Below, piece after piece: positions 8,689 to 17,421 of a DNA stretch of 51,838 nucleotides; the first letter of the stretch is position 1, and the number at the start of each line of letters is the position of its first letter. The stretch lies in assembly GCF_023151265.1 (NCBI RefSeq), contig NZ_JAKLJH010000001.1:1-51838 (forward strand), read 5' to 3'. Below the pieces are notes generated by a model. It searched no databases. It was given only the letters and a program-made list of their open reading frames with translations, and was not told the origin of the DNA. The DNA comes from Flavobacterium sp. GTDB lineage: Bacteria > Bacteroidota > Bacteroidia > Flavobacteriales > Flavobacteriaceae. The position numbers were made by a program, and so were the translations under genes.

Positions 8689-10509
8689 ATGGCAGCAAAA
8701 GTAGAAGCGTGGGGTTCACGCGTAGGACTAATCTTGGCTATGGCTGGAAATGCTGTTGGATTAGGGAATTTTTTAAGATTTCCGGTTCAAGCAGTTCAAA
8801 ATGGTGGAGGGGCCTTTATTATTCCTTATTTAGTTTGTTTTTTATTAATGGGAATCCCATTATTGTTGATTGAATGGTCAACAGGTCGTTTCGGTGGAAA
8901 ATTTGGTAACCACAGTACACCTTATATATTAGATACAATGGCTAAAGGTCGTGTATGGAAATATATAGGTGTTTTTGGAATTTTTACTAATATTGCCGTT
9001 GCTGCATATTACTGTTATATCGAGTCTTGGACAATGTCTTATGTGTATCACTCAATTGTAGGAACATTTGACGGAATGAGTCAAGCAGACGTAGCAGGAT
9101 TCTTCAATTCTTATGTGGATATTTCTCAATCTACTACTGGAATTCCTTACGAAGCAGTTATCTTTTACATTTTATGTTTATTATTAAATACTTGGATTTT
9201 ATCTAAAGGTTTAGGAGGTATCGAGAAAGTTGCCAAAATTGGAATGCCATTATTGATTTTATTCGGTGTAATTTTAGCCGTAAGAGGAGTTACTTTAGGA
9301 ACTAGCGGAGCTTCAGATATTTTTCCAAATGCAAATGCATGGGATGGTCTAAATTTCTTATGGACACCACAATTTGATTCATTGGCAAATCCTAAGGTTT
9401 GGTTAGCTGCTGCAGGTCAAATTTTCTTTACGCTGTCAGTAGGTATGGGAACCATTCATTGTTATGCGGCTTACTTAAAAGAAAAAGATGATGTGGCATT
9501 AAATGCTGTATCTGCTGGATTTATGAATGAGTTCGTTGAAGTGGTTTTAGGTTCTTTAATTGTTATTCCTATTGCTGCTGGATACTTAGGATTAGATTGG
9601 GTTATTCAAAATGCAGGTTTTGGTATGGCTTTCCAAACAATGCCTTATTTGTTCCAACAATGGGGTGGTGTTTTAGCTATCTTAGCTGGTGTTTTTTGGT
9701 TCGGACTTTTATTCTTTGCCGGAATTACTTCTTCATTAGCTATGGGAACCCCATGGATGGGATTCATGTCTGATGAATTTGGCTGGTCTAAAAATAAAGG
9801 AGCATGGTCTTTTGGAGCCTTAGCTTTAATTATGGGATTACCAACGGTTATTTTCTATAATCAAGGAGTTTTTGATCAATATGACTATTGGGCAGGAACT
9901 GTGAGTTTGGTTGTATTTGCTTTCTTAGAAACCGTATTGTTTTCTTATATCTTTGGAATTAACAGAGGGTGGGAAGAAATCAACAAAGGAGCTGATATCA
10001 AATTGCCTAAATTCTTTAAATATGTAATTTTGATTATTACACCATTATTATTAGGTGCTGTTTTGGTGTCAAGTATTCCAGATTGGGTTAATCAAATTAA
10101 GAACAACGATACCAATAATAAAGAATGGTTTGCCGATAATTATTTTGCTGAAAACTTTGAAGGTTCGGGTGCTGTTTCTGGAAAAGTTATTGAGGTAAAA
10201 TCGGATTATATAAAATTTGAATTTGAAAGCGAAAGAAAGAAATTTGATAAAGTGTCGAATCAAGTTCTTGTTGAAAAATTCAATGATACAAAAGAATATA
10301 AATTTGATTCAAGTTTAAATCAAGAAGCTATTGTAAAAGTTGGAGATGTTATCAAACCAGGTGATGCAATTGCGAAAGGGAATTTTACAAACAATACATT
10401 ATATAAATTTATAGGAAGAATGTTATTGTTGTCACTTTTTGTATTTATTTCAATAATTGTTTACGTTGCTTACAAGAAACGTGTTAAAGAAGGGAGAGCT
10501 ACATTATGA
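8689..10509 (+). CDS. sodium-dependent NSS-family (SLC6-type) transporter with extended loop near C-terminus
   Basis: WGSRVGLILAMAGNAVGLGNFLRFP NSS signature; 12-TM-like pattern. Confidence 0.9.
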   Translation: MAAKVEAWGSRVGLILAMAGNAVGLGNFLRFPVQAVQNGGGAFIIPYLVCFLLMGIPLLLIEWSTGRFGGKFGNHSTPYILDTMAKGRVWKYIGVFGIFTNIAVAAYYCYIESWTMSYVYHSIVGTFDGMSQADVAGFFNSYVDISQSTTGIPYEAVIFYILCLLLNTWILSKGLGGIEKVAKIGMPLLILFGVILAVRGVTLGTSGASDIFPNANAWDGLNFLWTPQFDSLANPKVWLAAAGQIFFTLSVGMGTIHCYAAYLKEKDDVALNAVSAGFMNEFVEVVLGSLIVIPIAAGYLGLDWVIQNAGFGMAFQTMPYLFQQWGGVLAILAGVFWFGLLFFAGITSSLAMGTPWMGFMSDEFGWSKNKGAWSFGALALIMGLPTVIFYNQGVFDQYDYWAGTVSLVVFAFLETVLFSYIFGINRGWEEINKGADIKLPKFFKYVILIITPLLLGAVLVSSIPDWVNQIKNNDTNNKEWFADNYFAENFEGSGAVSGKVIEVKSDYIKFEFESERKKFDKVSNQVLVEKFNDTKEYKFDSSLNQEAIVKVGDVIKPGDAIAKGNFTNNTLYKFIGRMLLLSLFVFISIIVYVAYKKRVKEGRATL

Positions 10510-10661
10510 ATTCAGCAGCATTAATTACAATGGTTTTGGCACAAGGAATTGTTATTTGTTTAACACTTTATTTTTTCTATAAAGTTTTAAAAACTCCACC
10601 TGTACAGGAACCAGATTCCTTCTCTGATAATGATGAGGAATCAGTTAGAAAAAACGATTAA
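10506..10661 (+). CDS. MetS-like NSS transporter small subunit (51 aa, not in supplied ORF track)
   Basis: ATGA overlap with transporter stop; MNSAALITMVLAQGIVICLTLYFFYKVLKTPPVQEPDSFSDNDEESVRKND, one TM helix. Confidence 0.75.
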   Translation: MNSAALITMVLAQGIVICLTLYFFYKVLKTPPVQEPDSFSDNDEESVRKND

Positions 10662-10672
10662 ATAAAAGTAAA

Positions 10673-11551
10673 ATGAATAAAATAAAATCCTACTTCATGT
10701 TTTCAAGAGAACACCGAAGTGGGATTTTCTTGTTATTTGCAATCATCATTTTGGTACAGTTAAGTTATTTTCTTTTTAAGGATAATTTTACGTCAACAAA
10801 AAATAATCCTGAAGATAAAGCTTGGTTGTTAGTTCAAAATGAAATTGATAGCTTGAAAAGTATTCAATCAACAAAAAAAGATACAATTTATCCTTTTAAT
10901 CCAAATTATATAACAGACTACAAAGGATATAAGTTAGGAATGACAATTCAAGAAATTGATCGTTTACATGCTTTTCGTAAAACTGGAAAATTTGTAAACT
11001 CAGCAGAAGATTTTCAACAAGTTACTAAAGTTTCAAATGCATTTCTTTCTAAAATTAGCCCTTATTTCAAATTTCCAGATTGGGTAAAAAATAAGACCAA
11101 TGTTGCTTCAGAAAAGTTTCATAAGTTTTTACCAAAGGAAAAAGAAAAAATCATCCAAAAAGATATAAACACAGCAACTCGAGAAGATTTAATTGCAGTG
11201 TATGGTATTGGGGAAAAATTAGCGGATAAGATTTTATTAGAAAAAGAGAAGTTGGGATGTTTTGTGAGTATGGAGCAATTTCAGTTTATGTGGGGAATTA
11301 GCCCAGAAGCTTTGGCGGATTTAGAAAAAAGATTTACCGTAAAAACTCAAAACGGATTGAGTAAAATTGCAATTAATGATTTGTCTCAGAAAGAATTGGC
11401 AAAATTTCCCTATTTTAATTATGCATTGGCTAAAGAAATTGTCATTTATAGAACCATGAATAATGGAATTAAGAATATTGATGATTTAACAAAAATTAAG
11501 GGAATGCCTAACGAAAAAATAAAAATAATCGCCTTATATTTGGATTTTTAA
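10673..11551 (+). CDS. helix-hairpin-helix (ComEA-like) domain protein
   Basis: N-terminal TM helix, DINTATREDLIAVYGIGEKLADKIL HhH motif. Confidence 0.85.
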   Translation: MNKIKSYFMFSREHRSGIFLLFAIIILVQLSYFLFKDNFTSTKNNPEDKAWLLVQNEIDSLKSIQSTKKDTIYPFNPNYITDYKGYKLGMTIQEIDRLHAFRKTGKFVNSAEDFQQVTKVSNAFLSKISPYFKFPDWVKNKTNVASEKFHKFLPKEKEKIIQKDINTATREDLIAVYGIGEKLADKILLEKEKLGCFVSMEQFQFMWGISPEALADLEKRFTVKTQNGLSKIAINDLSQKELAKFPYFNYALAKEIVIYRTMNNGIKNIDDLTKIKGMPNEKIKIIALYLDF

Positions 11552-11590
11552 AAATATTACCAATAAAACAACCTATACAATTACAGATTT

Positions 11591-12760
11591 ATGAATTCAA
11601 TGTATTTCACAGAAGAACACGAATTATTCAGACAAAGTTTTAGAGATTTTTTACATAAAGAAGTGGTTCCTCACATTGAAAAATGGGAAAAAACAGGAAC
11701 TATTGAGCGTTTTATTTGGGAAAAATTTGGAGAAATGGGCTTCTTTGGATTAAATTATCCTGAAGCGTATGGAGGAATGAATTTAGATTTATTCTACACT
11801 GTTATATTTTTAGAAGAACTTCAAAAAGTAAAATCTTCTGGTTTTGCTGCAGCTATGTGGGCACATGCTTATTTAGCAATGACACATTTAAATGCTGAAG
11901 GAGATGAAAGAATTAAACAAGATTATTTAGCGCCAAGTATTGCTGGAAAAAAAATTGGAGCTTTGTGTATTACAGAGCCATTCGGTGGAAGTGATGTTGC
12001 TGGGATGAGAACAACAGCGGTAAGAAGTGGAGATAAATTTGTAATCAATGGTTCTAAAACATTTATCACAAACGGAGTTTATGCTGATTACTATGTTGTA
12101 GCCGCTAAAACAAACCCAGAATTAGGGAATAAAGGAATTAGTATTTTCTTAGTAGATGCAAAAAACCCAGGTATTTCTGCTACTAAGCTAGATAAATTAG
12201 GTTGGAGAGCATCAGATACTGCTGAACTTGCATTTGATAATGTTGAAATTCCTCTAGAAAATTTAATGGGTGAAGAAGGAAAAGGTTTTCCATACATTAT
12301 GCAGCATTTTGCTTTAGAGCGTTTAATTATGGCAATCAACGCTCATGCAAGAGCAGAATATGCGCTTGAGTATACTATAGAATACATGTCGCAACGTGAA
12401 GCTTTTGGTAGTAAAATCAACAAGTTTCAAGCTTTAAGACATACAATGGTAGAGCATGCAACAGAAGTAGAACATTGTAAAATATTTAACTATGCTGCTG
12501 TAGCTCGTTTAGATAAAGGTGAATATGTAGTTAAAGAAGCTACTATGGCAAAATTAAAATCGACTAAAGTGGCTGATTTAGCTATTTACGATTGCTTGCA
12601 AATGCTAGGTGGTTATGGTTACATGGAAGAGTATCCATTAGCACGTTTATTAAGAGATAGTCGTTTAGGTCCAATTGGTGGAGGAACTTCTGAGATTCTG
12701 AAAGAAATTTTATCAAAAATGATAATTGATAATCAGAATTATACACCAGCAGTTAAATAA
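11591..12760 (+). CDS. acyl-CoA dehydrogenase family protein
   Basis: CITEPFGGSDVAGMRTTA, INGSKTFITNGVYADYYVVAAKT, QMLGGYGYMEEYPLARLLRD. Confidence 0.93.
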   Translation: MNSMYFTEEHELFRQSFRDFLHKEVVPHIEKWEKTGTIERFIWEKFGEMGFFGLNYPEAYGGMNLDLFYTVIFLEELQKVKSSGFAAAMWAHAYLAMTHLNAEGDERIKQDYLAPSIAGKKIGALCITEPFGGSDVAGMRTTAVRSGDKFVINGSKTFITNGVYADYYVVAAKTNPELGNKGISIFLVDAKNPGISATKLDKLGWRASDTAELAFDNVEIPLENLMGEEGKGFPYIMQHFALERLIMAINAHARAEYALEYTIEYMSQREAFGSKINKFQALRHTMVEHATEVEHCKIFNYAAVARLDKGEYVVKEATMAKLKSTKVADLAIYDCLQMLGGYGYMEEYPLARLLRDSRLGPIGGGTSEILKEILSKMIIDNQNYTPAVK

Positions 12761-12802
12761 TTTTAATTTATAATTTTTAATTTATAATTTTTAATTCAGA
12801 AT
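12761..12802. repeat. 14-bp tandem repeat, about 3 copies (TTTTAATTTATAAT)
   Basis: two exact and one degenerate copy directly upstream of the rpsU promoter. Confidence 0.85.
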
Positions 12803-12809
12803 TATTTTC

Positions 12810-12817
12810 TACATTTG
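12810..12817 (+). promoter_or_regulatory. Bacteroidota -7 promoter element of rpsU (TACATTTG)
   Basis: TACATTTG; implied 5' UTR about 25 nt. Confidence 0.6.
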
Positions 12818-12830
12818 CACCCTTAACGAG

Positions 12831-12838
12831 AGGAGGTG
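12831..12838 (+). promoter_or_regulatory. strong Shine-Dalgarno sequence AGGAGGTG upstream of rpsU
   Basis: 8-nt complement of 16S 3' end (CACCUCCU); ATG at 12847. Confidence 0.85.
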
Positions 12839-12846
12839 TCTATATT

Positions 12847-13041
12847 ATGTTAATTATACCAATTAAAGACGGAGAAAATATCGATAGAGCATTAAAGCGC
12901 TATAAAAGAAAATTTGATAAAACAGGAACTGTTCGTCAGTTACGTGCACGTCAAGCTTTCATTAAACCATCTGTTGTAAACAGAGCTAAGATCCAAAAAG
13001 CATCTTACATTCAAGGATTAAGAGACTCATTAGAGAGTTAA
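12847..13041 (+). CDS. rpsU: 30S ribosomal protein bS21
   Basis: DGENIDRALKRYKRKFDKTGTVRQLRARQAFIKPSVVNRAK. Confidence 0.95.
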   Translation: MLIIPIKDGENIDRALKRYKRKFDKTGTVRQLRARQAFIKPSVVNRAKIQKASYIQGLRDSLES

Positions 13042-13060
13042 TTTTTGAATAAACTATACT

Positions 13061-13105
13061 AACCGCTAACTAATAAAGTGTAACTTTGTTGTTAGCGGTT
13101 TTTTT
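13061..13105 (+). terminator. terminator-like hairpin ending at the next gene's start codon
   Basis: AACCGCTAAC ... GTTAGCGGTT followed by T-run directly abutting ATG at 13106. Confidence 0.75.
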
Positions 13106-13996
13106 ATGTCTACAAATCTACAAGCATATCAAGATTATTTGGTTAAAGAGAAGAATTATTCTCCTTTAACGGTTCGTGCGTATTTAGATGATATCAAATC
13201 TTTTCAAGAATATCTTACTGGTCAATCTGTAAATCTCGATGAAGTTATTTATCCACATGTTAGAAATTGGATAGTAACTTTAGTAGAGCAAAATATTTCA
13301 ACCACTTCGGTCAATCGAAAAATATCAGCATTAAAATCGTATTATAAGTTTCTTTTAAAAGTAAAGCAGATTTCGGTTAATCCTTTATTGAAACATAAAT
13401 CATTAAAAACAGCCAAGAAAGTTCAAATTCCTTTTTCCGAAAAAGAGTTACAAGATGTTTTTTTAGATAATGATTATTCAAGTGACTTCGAAGGTGTTCG
13501 AAATAGATTTGTGATTGAACTTTTTTATGCTACAGGAATAAGAAGGGCTGAGTTGATAAATTTACAGTTAAATAGTGTAAACGAAATTCAAAAAACAATT
13601 CGGGTTGTTGGAAAAAGAAATAAAGAGCGAATTATTCCAATGTTAGATTGTACGTTAAATTTGTATAAGATGTACAAGGAACAACGAAATCATTTAGAGG
13701 TAATTAACGATAAAGAGATGTTAATTTTATCTAAAACTGGAAATAAAGTAAGCGAATCGTTTGTTTATCGGTTAATAAATGACTACTTTAGTGCTGTCTC
13801 GAAAAAAGAAAAGAAGAGTCCCCACGTTCTTAGGCATTCCTTTGCAACACATTTGTTGAACAATGGAGCCGATTTAAATTCCGTAAAAGAGTTATTAGGT
13901 CATGCTAGTTTGTCGTCTACTCAGATATATACCCACAGCAGTTTGGCTGAATTAAAAAAAGTGTATCAAGAAGCGCATCCTAGAAACAAAAAATAA
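13106..13996 (+). CDS. tyrosine recombinase, XerC/XerD type
   Basis: [46 protein letters not shown]. Confidence 0.93.
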   Translation: MSTNLQAYQDYLVKEKNYSPLTVRAYLDDIKSFQEYLTGQSVNLDEVIYPHVRNWIVTLVEQNISTTSVNRKISALKSYYKFLLKVKQISVNPLLKHKSLKTAKKVQIPFSEKELQDVFLDNDYSSDFEGVRNRFVIELFYATGIRRAELINLQLNSVNEIQKTIRVVGKRNKERIIPMLDCTLNLYKMYKEQRNHLEVINDKEMLILSKTGNKVSESFVYRLINDYFSAVSKKEKKSPHVLRHSFATHLLNNGADLNSVKELLGHASLSSTQIYTHSSLAELKKVYQEAHPRNKK

Positions 13997-14029
13997 CTCT
14001 ATTGTATAACCATTTTAATTAACAGAATT

Positions 14030-14332
14030 ATGAAAGTTAATGTGCAAGCAGTAAATTTTAATGTAGACAGAAAATTGGTAGATTTCATTCAAGAGCGAAT
14101 GGATAAATTGGAAAAATATTATGATAAAATAGTTTCGGCTGAAGTTTTTTTGAGGCTTGAAAATACGAGTGATAAAGAAAATAAAACAGTAGAGATAAAA
14201 ATTAATGTTCCAGGAGACGATTTTGTAGTTAAAAAAACAGCAAAAAGTTTTGAAGAGGGAGTAGATTTATCTGTTGATTCTTTAGAGCGAGTAATCTTAA
14301 AAAGAAAAGAAAAATTAAGAGCGCATTCATAA
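14030..14332 (+). CDS. hpf: ribosome hibernation-promoting factor / RaiA family
   Basis: QAVNFNVDRKLVDFIQERMDKLEKYYDKIVSAEVFLR; 100 aa short form. Confidence 0.88.
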   Translation: MKVNVQAVNFNVDRKLVDFIQERMDKLEKYYDKIVSAEVFLRLENTSDKENKTVEIKINVPGDDFVVKKTAKSFEEGVDLSVDSLERVILKRKEKLRAHS

Positions 14333-14355
14333 AAAGAAAAAAAACATAAAAAATG

Positions 14356-14386
14356 TTTTGATTCAAAAATAAATTATATACATTTG
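14356..14386 (+). promoter_or_regulatory. Bacteroidota promoter (TTTTG - 18 nt - TACATTTG) of tRNA-tuf operon
   Basis: TTTTG 14356-14360, TACATTTG 14379-14386. Confidence 0.75.
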
Positions 14387-14387
14387 C

Positions 14388-14414
14388 AGTCCGTTAGAAA
14401 TAGCGGACTTTTTA
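14388..14414 (+). terminator. promoter-proximal hairpin with T-tract
   Basis: AGTCCG-TTAGAAATAG-CGGACT then TTTTTATATTT. Confidence 0.6.
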
Positions 14415-14424
14415 TATTTAAGTT

Positions 14425-14498
14425 GCCGGTGTAGCTCAGCTGGCTAGAGCAGCTGATTTGTAATCAGCAGGTCGTGGGTTCGAGTCCCTCCATCGGCT
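14425..14498 (+). tRNA. tRNA-Thr(TGT)
   Basis: cloverleaf; anticodon loop TTTGTAA; acceptor GCCGGTG/CATCGGC; CCA not encoded. Confidence 0.93.
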
Positions 14499-14530
14499 CA
14501 AAGTTGTAAGTAGCTTAATATAAAAGGTTT

Positions 14531-14612
14531 GGGGAGATACTCAAGCGGCCAACGAGGGCGGACTGTAAATCCGCTGACTACGTCTTCGCAGGTTCGAATC
14601 CTGCTCTCCCCA
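14531..14612 (+). tRNA. tRNA-Tyr(GTA)
   Basis: acceptor GGGGAGA/TCTCCCC, long variable arm, anticodon GTA. Confidence 0.93.
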
Positions 14613-14683
14613 CGAGATTTTGAATTTAGAGAGAAGGATTTGGTTTTTCTGAATTCTGATGGCTAACTTCTGAATACACAAAA

Positions 14684-14755
14684 GCCGGTGTAGCTCAGGG
14701 GTAGAGTGCTTCCTTGGTAAGGAAGAGGTCACGGGTTCAATTCCCGTCATTGGCT
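14684..14755 (+). tRNA. tRNA-Thr(GGT)
   Basis: acceptor GCCGGTG/CATTGGC, anticodon loop TTGGTAA. Confidence 0.92.
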
Positions 14756-14812
14756 CTTAAAAAAGTTTATTTTTTGAACACTAATATATAACTAAGATTA
14801 AATTATTAAATC

Positions 14813-16000
14813 ATGGCAAAAGAAACCTTTGATCGTTCGAAGCCCCATTTAAATATTGGAACTATCGGACACGTTGACCACGGTAAAACTACGTTAACAG
14901 CTGCAATTACTAAAGTATTAGCTGATGCTGGTTTATCAGAAGCAAAATCATTTGATCAAATTGATAATGCTCCAGAAGAAAAAGAAAGAGGTATTACTAT
15001 TAATACATCTCACGTAGAATATTCTACAGCTAACCGTCACTACGCTCACGTTGACTGTCCAGGTCACGCGGATTACGTTAAGAACATGGTTACAGGTGCT
15101 GCTCAAATGGACGGTGCTATCTTAGTAGTTGCTGCTACAGATGGTCCTATGCCACAAACAAGAGAGCACATCCTTTTAGGTCGTCAAGTAGGTGTGCCTA
15201 GAATGGTTGTATTCATGAACAAAGTGGATATGGTTGATGATGCTGAATTATTGGAATTAGTAGAAATGGAAATTAGAGATTTATTATCTTTCTATCAATA
15301 TGATGGTGATAATGGTCCAGTTATCCAAGGTTCTGCTTTAGGTGGATTGAATGGTGATCCAAAATGGGTTGCTACTATCATGGAATTAATGGAAGCTGTT
15401 GACAACTGGATTGAATTACCAGCTCGTGATGTTGATAAGCCTTTCTTAATGCCAGTTGAAGACGTATTTACAATTACTGGTCGTGGAACTGTAGCTACAG
15501 GTCGTATCGAAACAGGAGTTGCTAATACAGGTGATGCTGTTGAAATCATTGGTATGGGAGCTGATAAATTAACTTCTACTATTACAGGAGTTGAGATGTT
15601 CCGTAAAATCCTTGATAGAGGTGAAGCTGGAGATAACGTAGGTTTATTATTAAGAGGTATCGCTAAAGAAGATATCAAAAGAGGAATGGTTATTGTTAAG
15701 CCAGGATCTGTTAAACCACACGCTCACTTCAAAGCTGAGGTATATATCTTGAAAAAAGAAGAAGGTGGACGTCATACTCCATTCCACAATAACTACCGTC
15801 CACAGTTCTACGTACGTACAACTGACGTAACGGGTACTATTTCTTTACCAGCTGGTGTAGAGATGGTTATGCCTGGTGATAACTTAACAATTGATGTTAC
15901 TTTGTTAAGCCCTATCGCTTTATCAGTAGGTTTACGTTTCGCTATCCGTGAGGGTGGTAGAACAGTAGGTGCTGGTCAGGTTACTGAAATTTTAGACTAA
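14813..16000 (+). CDS. tuf: elongation factor Tu
   Basis: [51 protein letters not shown]. Confidence 0.99.
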   Translation: MAKETFDRSKPHLNIGTIGHVDHGKTTLTAAITKVLADAGLSEAKSFDQIDNAPEEKERGITINTSHVEYSTANRHYAHVDCPGHADYVKNMVTGAAQMDGAILVVAATDGPMPQTREHILLGRQVGVPRMVVFMNKVDMVDDAELLELVEMEIRDLLSFYQYDGDNGPVIQGSALGGLNGDPKWVATIMELMEAVDNWIELPARDVDKPFLMPVEDVFTITGRGTVATGRIETGVANTGDAVEIIGMGADKLTSTITGVEMFRKILDRGEAGDNVGLLLRGIAKEDIKRGMVIVKPGSVKPHAHFKAEVYILKKEEGGRHTPFHNNYRPQFYVRTTDVTGTISLPAGVEMVMPGDNLTIDVTLLSPIALSVGLRFAIREGGRTVGAGQVTEILD

Positions 16001-16019
16001 TTATAAGTCGATAATAATT

Positions 16020-16049
16020 AAAACCAGCAGTTCGCTGCTGGTTTTTTAA
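16020..16049 (+). terminator. Rho-independent terminator after tuf
   Basis: ACCAGCAG-TTCG-CTGCTGGT followed by T6. Confidence 0.92.
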
Positions 16050-16052
16050 CAA

Positions 16053-16124
16053 ACGGGCGTAGTACAAGGGCTAGTATAGTGGTCTCCAAAACCATTGATG
16101 GGGGTTCGAATCCCTCCGCCCGTG
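16053..16124 (+). tRNA. tRNA-Trp(CCA)
   Basis: acceptor ACGGGCG/CGCCCGT, anticodon loop CTCCAAA. Confidence 0.93.
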
Positions 16125-16139
16125 CAAATAAAGATTAAA

Positions 16140-16334
16140 ATGACAAAAGTAGTTAATTACATATCTGAAGCATTTCATGAATTGAAAACGAATGTTACTT
16201 GGCCAATTTGGGCAGATGTACAACGTTTGACAATTATTGTAGCTGTATTTTCAATTGTTTTCGCTCTATTAACTTGGGGTGTTGATGAATTATTTGTAAA
16301 AGCTCTTGAAGGTTTTTTTAACATTTTAAAATAG
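16140..16334 (+). CDS. secE: preprotein translocase subunit SecE
   Basis: short single-TM protein between tRNA-Trp and nusG; ATG at 16140 (track start at 16095 lies in the tRNA). Confidence 0.93.
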   Translation: MTKVVNYISEAFHELKTNVTWPIWADVQRLTIIVAVFSIVFALLTWGVDELFVKALEGFFNILK

Positions 16335-16344
16335 TACTTACAGT

Positions 16345-16896
16345 ATGGCTGATAATAATGTTAATAAGTGGTATGTAGTAAGAGCTGTAAGTGGTCAGGA
16401 AAACAAAGTTAAGGCTTACATTGAAACGGAAGCAGCAAGATTAGGTATGGCTGATTATATTTCTCAAGTTCTTGTTCCTACTGAAAAAGTAGTTCAAGTT
16501 AAAGATGGGAAAAAAATAGCTAAGGATAAAGTTTACTTTCCTGGTTATATTATGATCGAAGCTAACTTAACAGGTGAAATTCCTCATATCATCAAATCGA
16601 TTCCAGGTGTTATCGGTTTTTTAGGTGAAACTAAAGGTGGTGATGCTGTGCCATTAAGACAATCTGAAGTAAACAGAATGTTAGGTAAAGTAGATGAATT
16701 GTCAGTAACAGTAGATAATGTTGCTATTCCTTATGCTGTTGGTGAAACAGTAAAAGTGGTAGACGGACCTTTCAATGGTTTCAATGGAACTATTGAAAAA
16801 GTAAATGAAGAAAAGCGTAAACTTGAAGTAATGGTGAAGATTTTCGGAAGAAAAACACCTTTAGAGTTAAGTTTCATGCAAGTTGAAAAAGTATAA
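16345..16896 (+). CDS. nusG: transcription termination/antitermination protein NusG
   Basis: KWYVVRAVSGQENKVKAYIE, FPGYIMIE, VKVVDGPFNGFNGTIEKV KOW. Confidence 0.97.
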   Translation: MADNNVNKWYVVRAVSGQENKVKAYIETEAARLGMADYISQVLVPTEKVVQVKDGKKIAKDKVYFPGYIMIEANLTGEIPHIIKSIPGVIGFLGETKGGDAVPLRQSEVNRMLGKVDELSVTVDNVAIPYAVGETVKVVDGPFNGFNGTIEKVNEEKRKLEVMVKIFGRKTPLELSFMQVEKV

Positions 16897-16916
16897 TTTT
16901 CGTTACATATATAAAT

Positions 16917-16958
16917 CACATCAATCGCTTCCAATTGATAGATGTGCTAAATTTTTTT
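16917..16958 (+). terminator. terminator/attenuator-like hairpin upstream of rplK
   Basis: CACATCaATC...GATaGATGTG then T7, just before rplK ATG. Confidence 0.6.
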
Positions 16959-16962
16959 AAAA

Positions 16963-17400
16963 ATGGCAAAAGAAGTTAGTAAAGTAGTTAAACTACAAGT
17001 TAAGGGAGGTGCTGCGAATCCATCGCCACCGGTTGGACCTGCTTTGGGGGCTGCTGGGGTTAACATCATGGAGTTCTGTAAGCAATTTAATGCTAGAACG
17101 CAAGATAAGCCTGGCAAAGTTTTACCAGTACAAATTACTGTGTATAAAGACAAGTCTTTTGACTTTGTTGTTAAAACGCCACCTGCTGCAATTCAATTAT
17201 TAGAAGCAGCAAAATTAAAGTCTGGTTCAGGGCAACCTAACCGTAAAAAAGTAGCTAACGTTACTTGGGATCAAATTAGAACTATTGCTGAAGACAAAAT
17301 GGCAGACTTAAACGCTTTCGAAATCGAAAAAGCGATGAGTATGATTGCTGGAACAGCTAGATCTATGGGTATAACAGTAACAGGAAATGCTCCTTTTTAA
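16963..17400 (+). CDS. rplK: 50S ribosomal protein uL11
   Basis: [37 protein letters not shown]. Confidence 0.98.
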   Translation: MAKEVSKVVKLQVKGGAANPSPPVGPALGAAGVNIMEFCKQFNARTQDKPGKVLPVQITVYKDKSFDFVVKTPPAAIQLLEAAKLKSGSGQPNRKKVANVTWDQIRTIAEDKMADLNAFEIEKAMSMIAGTARSMGITVTGNAPF

Positions 17401-17421
17401 TCTCTAAAAAGAAATTAGACA

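Noticed and set aside
12847-13996. rpsU-xerC as a mobile integrase locus
   Set aside because: Synteny with hpf and the tRNA-tuf cluster fits a core gene; no att-like repeats seen around the adjacent tRNAs.
14541-14750. 69-aa minus-strand ORF antisense to tRNA-Tyr and tRNA-Thr
   Set aside because: Translation of tRNA complements (MTGIEPVTSSLPRK.../GEQDSNLRRRSQRIYSPPS), a well-known spurious protein.
15295-15678. 127-aa minus-strand ORF over tuf
   Set aside because: Antisense shadow ORF caused by tuf codon bias.
16095-16139. Extended secE start at 16095
   Set aside because: Lies inside tRNA-Trp; ATG at 16140 is the plausible start.
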